Assembly (NCBI GenBank): GCA_016303235.1
Contig: JAEDMB010000007.1
Coordinates: forward strand, 1-26,637
DNA length: 26,637 nucleotides
Reading direction: 5' to 3'
Origin: Oscillospiraceae bacterium
Lineage (GTDB): Bacteria > Bacillota > Clostridia > Oscillospirales > Ruminococcaceae
A program made the translations under genes and the position numbers. The notes under the pieces are model-generated. The model worked only from the letters and a program-made list of their open reading frames with translations, had not been told where the DNA came from and ran no database searches. Positions 24,235 to 26,637 of the stretch are shown here, in pieces (position 1 is the first letter of the stretch; every line of letters begins with the position of its first letter).

Positions 24235-24351
24235 CTCATCTTCCGGTTTAACCGCAGGATTTAGCACCTTTTCTGAATAATCTGAATAAAATAATTACTC
24301 AATAGGTTGCCGGGCTTCACAGAACCTGTATTCTCCGCCACTCTTGATAAG
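24235..24351 (-). promoter_or_regulatory. SAM-I (S-box) riboswitch upstream of metK
   Basis: On the minus strand all conserved blocks occur in order: CTTATCAAGAG at the 5' side, GGCGGAG, GAAGCCCGGCAACC, GGTGCTAAATCC, GCGG, and GATGAG closing helix P1 with CTTATC (24351-24346 with 24240-24235). High SAM should stabilise the aptamer and let the terminator at 24187-24213 form, lowering metK expression. GATGA at the 3' side of P1 can pair instead with TCATC just before the terminator, a likely part of the switch. The 24148-24640 gap also holds the metK promoter and, on the other strand, the pcrA promoters. Confidence 0.95.
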
Positions 24352-24362
24352 GTCATAAAAAT

Positions 24363-24391
24363 ATGATACACTATATATATTATTTTGTCAA
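24363..24391 (-). promoter_or_regulatory. metK promoter
   Basis: On the minus strand a consensus TTGACA (24391-24386), a 17-base spacer and TATCAT (24368-24363). The expected start of transcription is a few bases before the riboswitch. Confidence 0.85.
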
Positions 24392-24468
24392 TAGAAATCG
24401 AAAAATTTTTTCAGAAAAAAATTTTCCTTTTAATTCAGCTGATTATTTGCAAAATTTTCGCTTAATGT

Positions 24469-24497
24469 TTGCATATCAGAAAAAAATATGTTATAAT
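24469..24497 (+). promoter_or_regulatory. pcrA upstream promoter P1
   Basis: TTGCAT (24469-24474), a 17-base spacer, TATAAT (24492-24497) with TGT in front. Confidence 0.75.
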
Positions 24498-24520
24498 AAA
24501 AAATAATATTGATAATCTAT

Positions 24521-24548
24521 TTGCATAGCCGAAAAAATATGCTATAAT
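24521..24548 (+). promoter_or_regulatory. pcrA downstream promoter P2
   Basis: TTGCAT (24521-24526), a 16-base spacer, TATAAT (24543-24548) with TGC in front. Near copy of P1, 52 bases further on. Confidence 0.75.
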
Positions 24549-24640
24549 AGATAATGTTGTTTTCAATTCAATATAAAATAATGTATTCGGCTGTACATTA
24601 GAATTTCTGACAAAAAAATTATATCGAATGGGGTAATAAT

Positions 24641-26637
24641 ATGAAAAATGAAACTTTTATCCAGTTGAGAAAAAAGGCTCTTGAAAAATATTTTTCAGGT
24701 CTGAACGATATGCAGAAAAAAGCCGTCTTTCATGTCAATGGCTCTCTGCTCGTGCTTGCCGGTGCTGGAAGCGGAAAGACTACCGCTATTATTAACCGTA
24801 TTATAAATCTTGTTAAATTCGGAAACGCTTATTATGATGAAGTTTCCGCCGGCAATGAATACGATGAAAAAATCATCAGAGATTATCTTGAGGGAAAACC
24901 TGTAAGTGATGATGATTTAAGAAATGCTGTTGCCGTTTCTCCCGTAAGTCCCTGGAATATACTTGCTATTACTTTTACAAACAAGGCATCTGAAGAACTT
25001 AAAAAACGTCTTGAACTTAAGCTCGGCAATGATGGTTTAAACGTAAACGCATCAACTTTTCATTCCGCATGTGTCCGCATATTAAGAAGATATATTGACC
25101 GTCTCGGATTTCAGAATAATTTTACAATATATGATTCCGATGACAGTCAGAGAATGATTAAATCCGTTATGGAAGAACTCGAAATTCCCGAAAAGAATTT
25201 TCCTCCGAAATCCGTACTTGCATCAATAAGCTCCGCAAAGGACAAACTTGAATCTCCTAAACACCTTCTTGAAAATGCCGGAAATGACTACCGTGCCAAA
25301 ATGATTGCGAGAATTTATGCAAGCTATCAGATGCGTATGAAAGAGGCAAATGCCCTCGACTTCGACGACATTATTCTTTTAACAGTTATGCTTTTTGAAT
25401 CTCACCCCGATGTGCTTGAATATTACCGCAAAAAGTATAAATATATAATGGTTGACGAATATCAGGATACAAACTATGCACAGTTCAAGCTTGTATGGCT
25501 CCTTGCATCAGGTCATAAAAATATATGCGTTGTCGGCGATGATGACCAGAGCATTTATAAATTCAGAGGTGCAGATATTAAAAATATCCTCAACTTTGAA
25601 AAGCATTTTGAAGGTGCGGAAGTAATAAAGCTTGAACAGAATTACCGTTCAACAAAAAATATTCTCGATTCCGCAAACTCCATAATTAAAAACAACACCG
25701 GAAGAAAATCAAAGTCACTCTGGACTGATGACGAAAAGGGCAGTAAAATCATATGGTACAAGGCTCTTGATGAAAATGATGAATCTGATTTTGTTTCAAA
25801 TCAGATTAAGGAAAATTTCTCAAAAAATAAAAAATACAGTTCAAATGCAATTCTTTACAGAATGAATGCACAGTCAAATATAATCGAAAAATCACTGATT
25901 AAAAACAACATACCATATAAAATATACGGCGGTATGAGGTTCTTTGACAGAAAGGAAGTCAAGGACGTTACAGCATATCTCAATGTTATAAACAATCCTT
26001 TTGATATGCTCCGTTTCAAGCGTATTGTAAACGAACCAAAAAGAGGTATCGGCGATGCTACTGTTTCGCTTATCGAGGAAATATGCCGTGACCTTAAAAT
26101 CTCTCCTGTTGATGTAATGAGAAATGCATCGGAATATCCTCCGATTTCAAAAAAAGCTGTTCAGCTTAAAAACTTTGCATCAATTCTTGACGCTCTCTCT
26201 GAAAAGGCTGAAACTATCCCCCTGCCTGATTTCATTGACGAAGTAATTTCAAAAACAGGCTACTTAAGCATGCTCCGCAATATGGGCGATGAAGGTGCTG
26301 AACGTCTTCAGAATATAGGTGAACTTAAAACAAATGCAATTCAGTATCTTGAAAAAAATCCGGACGGCGGTCTTGACGGATTTCTTGAGGAAGTAGCCCT
26401 TTACAGCGAGGCTGACCGTGACAATTCAACTTCTGACCGTGTTGTCCTTATGACTGTACACTCCGCAAAGGGTCTTGAATTTGACAATGTATTTATAGTA
26501 GGACTTGAGGACGGACTTTTTCCGAGTTCCCGCTCTTTTGATGATAATGATGACCTTGAGGAAGAAAGACGTCTTGCATATGTTGCTATAACACGTGCAA
26601 AAAAACAGCTCTATATTTCAAGTGCAAGCTCAAGAAC
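24641..26637 (+). CDS. pcrA: ATP-dependent DNA helicase PcrA/UvrD (3' end cut by window)
   Basis: The first 665 residues of a superfamily 1A 3'-5' DNA helicase used in repair and replication restart. Motifs seen in order: Q-motif LNDMQKKAV, Walker A AGAGSGKTT (40-48), Ia ILAITFTNKAS, II YIMVDEYQDTN, III VVGDDDQSIYKFRGAD, IV QNYRST, V VVLMTVHSAKGLEFDNV, VI EERRLAYVAITRAKKQL. About 35 extra, mostly acidic residues lie between motifs I and Ia, a trait I recall from Oscillospiraceae PcrA. The ribosome-binding site is weak (GGGG 8 bases before the ATG). The open frame runs off the right edge, where the C-terminal domain should follow. Confidence 0.95.
   Translation, partial: MKNETFIQLRKKALEKYFSGLNDMQKKAVFHVNGSLLVLAGAGSGKTTAIINRIINLVKFGNAYYDEVSAGNEYDEKIIRDYLEGKPVSDDDLRNAVAVSPVSPWNILAITFTNKASEELKKRLELKLGNDGLNVNASTFHSACVRILRRYIDRLGFQNNFTIYDSDDSQRMIKSVMEELEIPEKNFPPKSVLASISSAKDKLESPKHLLENAGNDYRAKMIARIYASYQMRMKEANALDFDDIILLTVMLFESHPDVLEYYRKKYKYIMVDEYQDTNYAQFKLVWLLASGHKNICVVGDDDQSIYKFRGADIKNILNFEKHFEGAEVIKLEQNYRSTKNILDSANSIIKNNTGRKSKSLWTDDEKGSKIIWYKALDENDESDFVSNQIKENFSKNKKYSSNAILYRMNAQSNIIEKSLIKNNIPYKIYGGMRFFDRKEVKDVTAYLNVINNPFDMLRFKRIVNEPKRGIGDATVSLIEEICRDLKISPVDVMRNASEYPPISKKAVQLKNFASILDALSEKAETIPLPDFIDEVISKTGYLSMLRNMGDEGAERLQNIGELKTNAIQYLEKNPDGGLDGFLEEVALYSEADRDNSTSDRVVLMTVHSAKGLEFDNVFIVGLEDGLFPSSRSFDDNDDLEEERRLAYVAITRAKKQLYISSASSR

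Noticed and set aside
24148..24267. N-terminal extension of MetK by 40 residues
   Set aside because: It translates the riboswitch 3' part and terminator, lacks a ribosome-binding site, and the family start at 24147 has one.
1..26637. Mobile elements, CRISPR arrays, tRNA or rRNA genes
   Set aside because: No transposase or integrase gene, regular spacer repeats, cloverleaf or rRNA-like sequence was seen on either strand.

Overview
The window looks like chromosomal DNA from a low-GC Gram-positive anaerobe, most likely Ruminococcus or a relative in the Oscillospiraceae. This is inferred from strong AGGAGG ribosome-binding sites, many TTG(N)A/TATAAT promoters with an extended TGn -10, formate-tetrahydrofolate ligase, a SAM-I riboswitch before metK, and an acidic insertion between motifs I and Ia of the PcrA helicase. 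I saw no tRNA, rRNA, CRISPR array, transposase or phage gene. This is core chromosome with a lipoprotein-rich accessory patch at the left end.

Left end (1-6485). The 3' tail of an unidentified gene is followed by about 360 bases with two related hairpins and a possible minus-strand gene remnant. A plus-strand lipoprotein cluster follows: a YfbK-type von Willebrand A (VWA) lipoprotein, a second VWA lipoprotein with almost the same leader, and an unannotated 45-residue lipoprotein. The small gene sits between two inverted copies of a roughly 70-bp two-hairpin repeat, each placed just after a stop codon. On the minus strand a VanY-fold membrane protein that has lost its zinc ligands is followed by an orphan peptide-type ABC substrate-binding lipoprotein.

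Centre (6600-13130, plus strand). A TSCPD-domain protein and a YdcF/DUF218 membrane protein form a short operon with its own promoter and terminator. Next comes the classic set MoxR ATPase, DUF58 protein and membrane transglutaminase, with a DUF308 membrane protein behind it. Promoter and terminator are both visible.

Housekeeping block (13172-17137, minus strand). fhs-tsaE-tsaB form one tight operon (one-carbon metabolism and tRNA t6A synthesis). rpiB-upp form a second one whose -35 overlaps the tsaB stop codon. Divergent from fhs is a zinc operon: a Fur-family regulator, znuA, znuC and znuB, coupled by ATGA and TAATG overlaps. A Fur/Zur-like dyad lies just downstream of the promoter -10, so autoregulated zinc uptake is the likely reading.

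Right end (20281-26637). On the minus strand lie a sigma factor, an overlapping membrane protein that is probably its anti-sigma/sensor, and an unannotated 39-residue ORF. metK follows with a complete SAM-I riboswitch and terminator. On the plus strand pcrA is driven by two tandem near-identical promoters and is cut by the window end.

No clear new defence or biosynthetic system is present. The best leads are the VWA/small-lipoprotein cluster with a shared leader, the dead VanY paired with an orphan binding protein, the gene-end repeat, and the two small genes.
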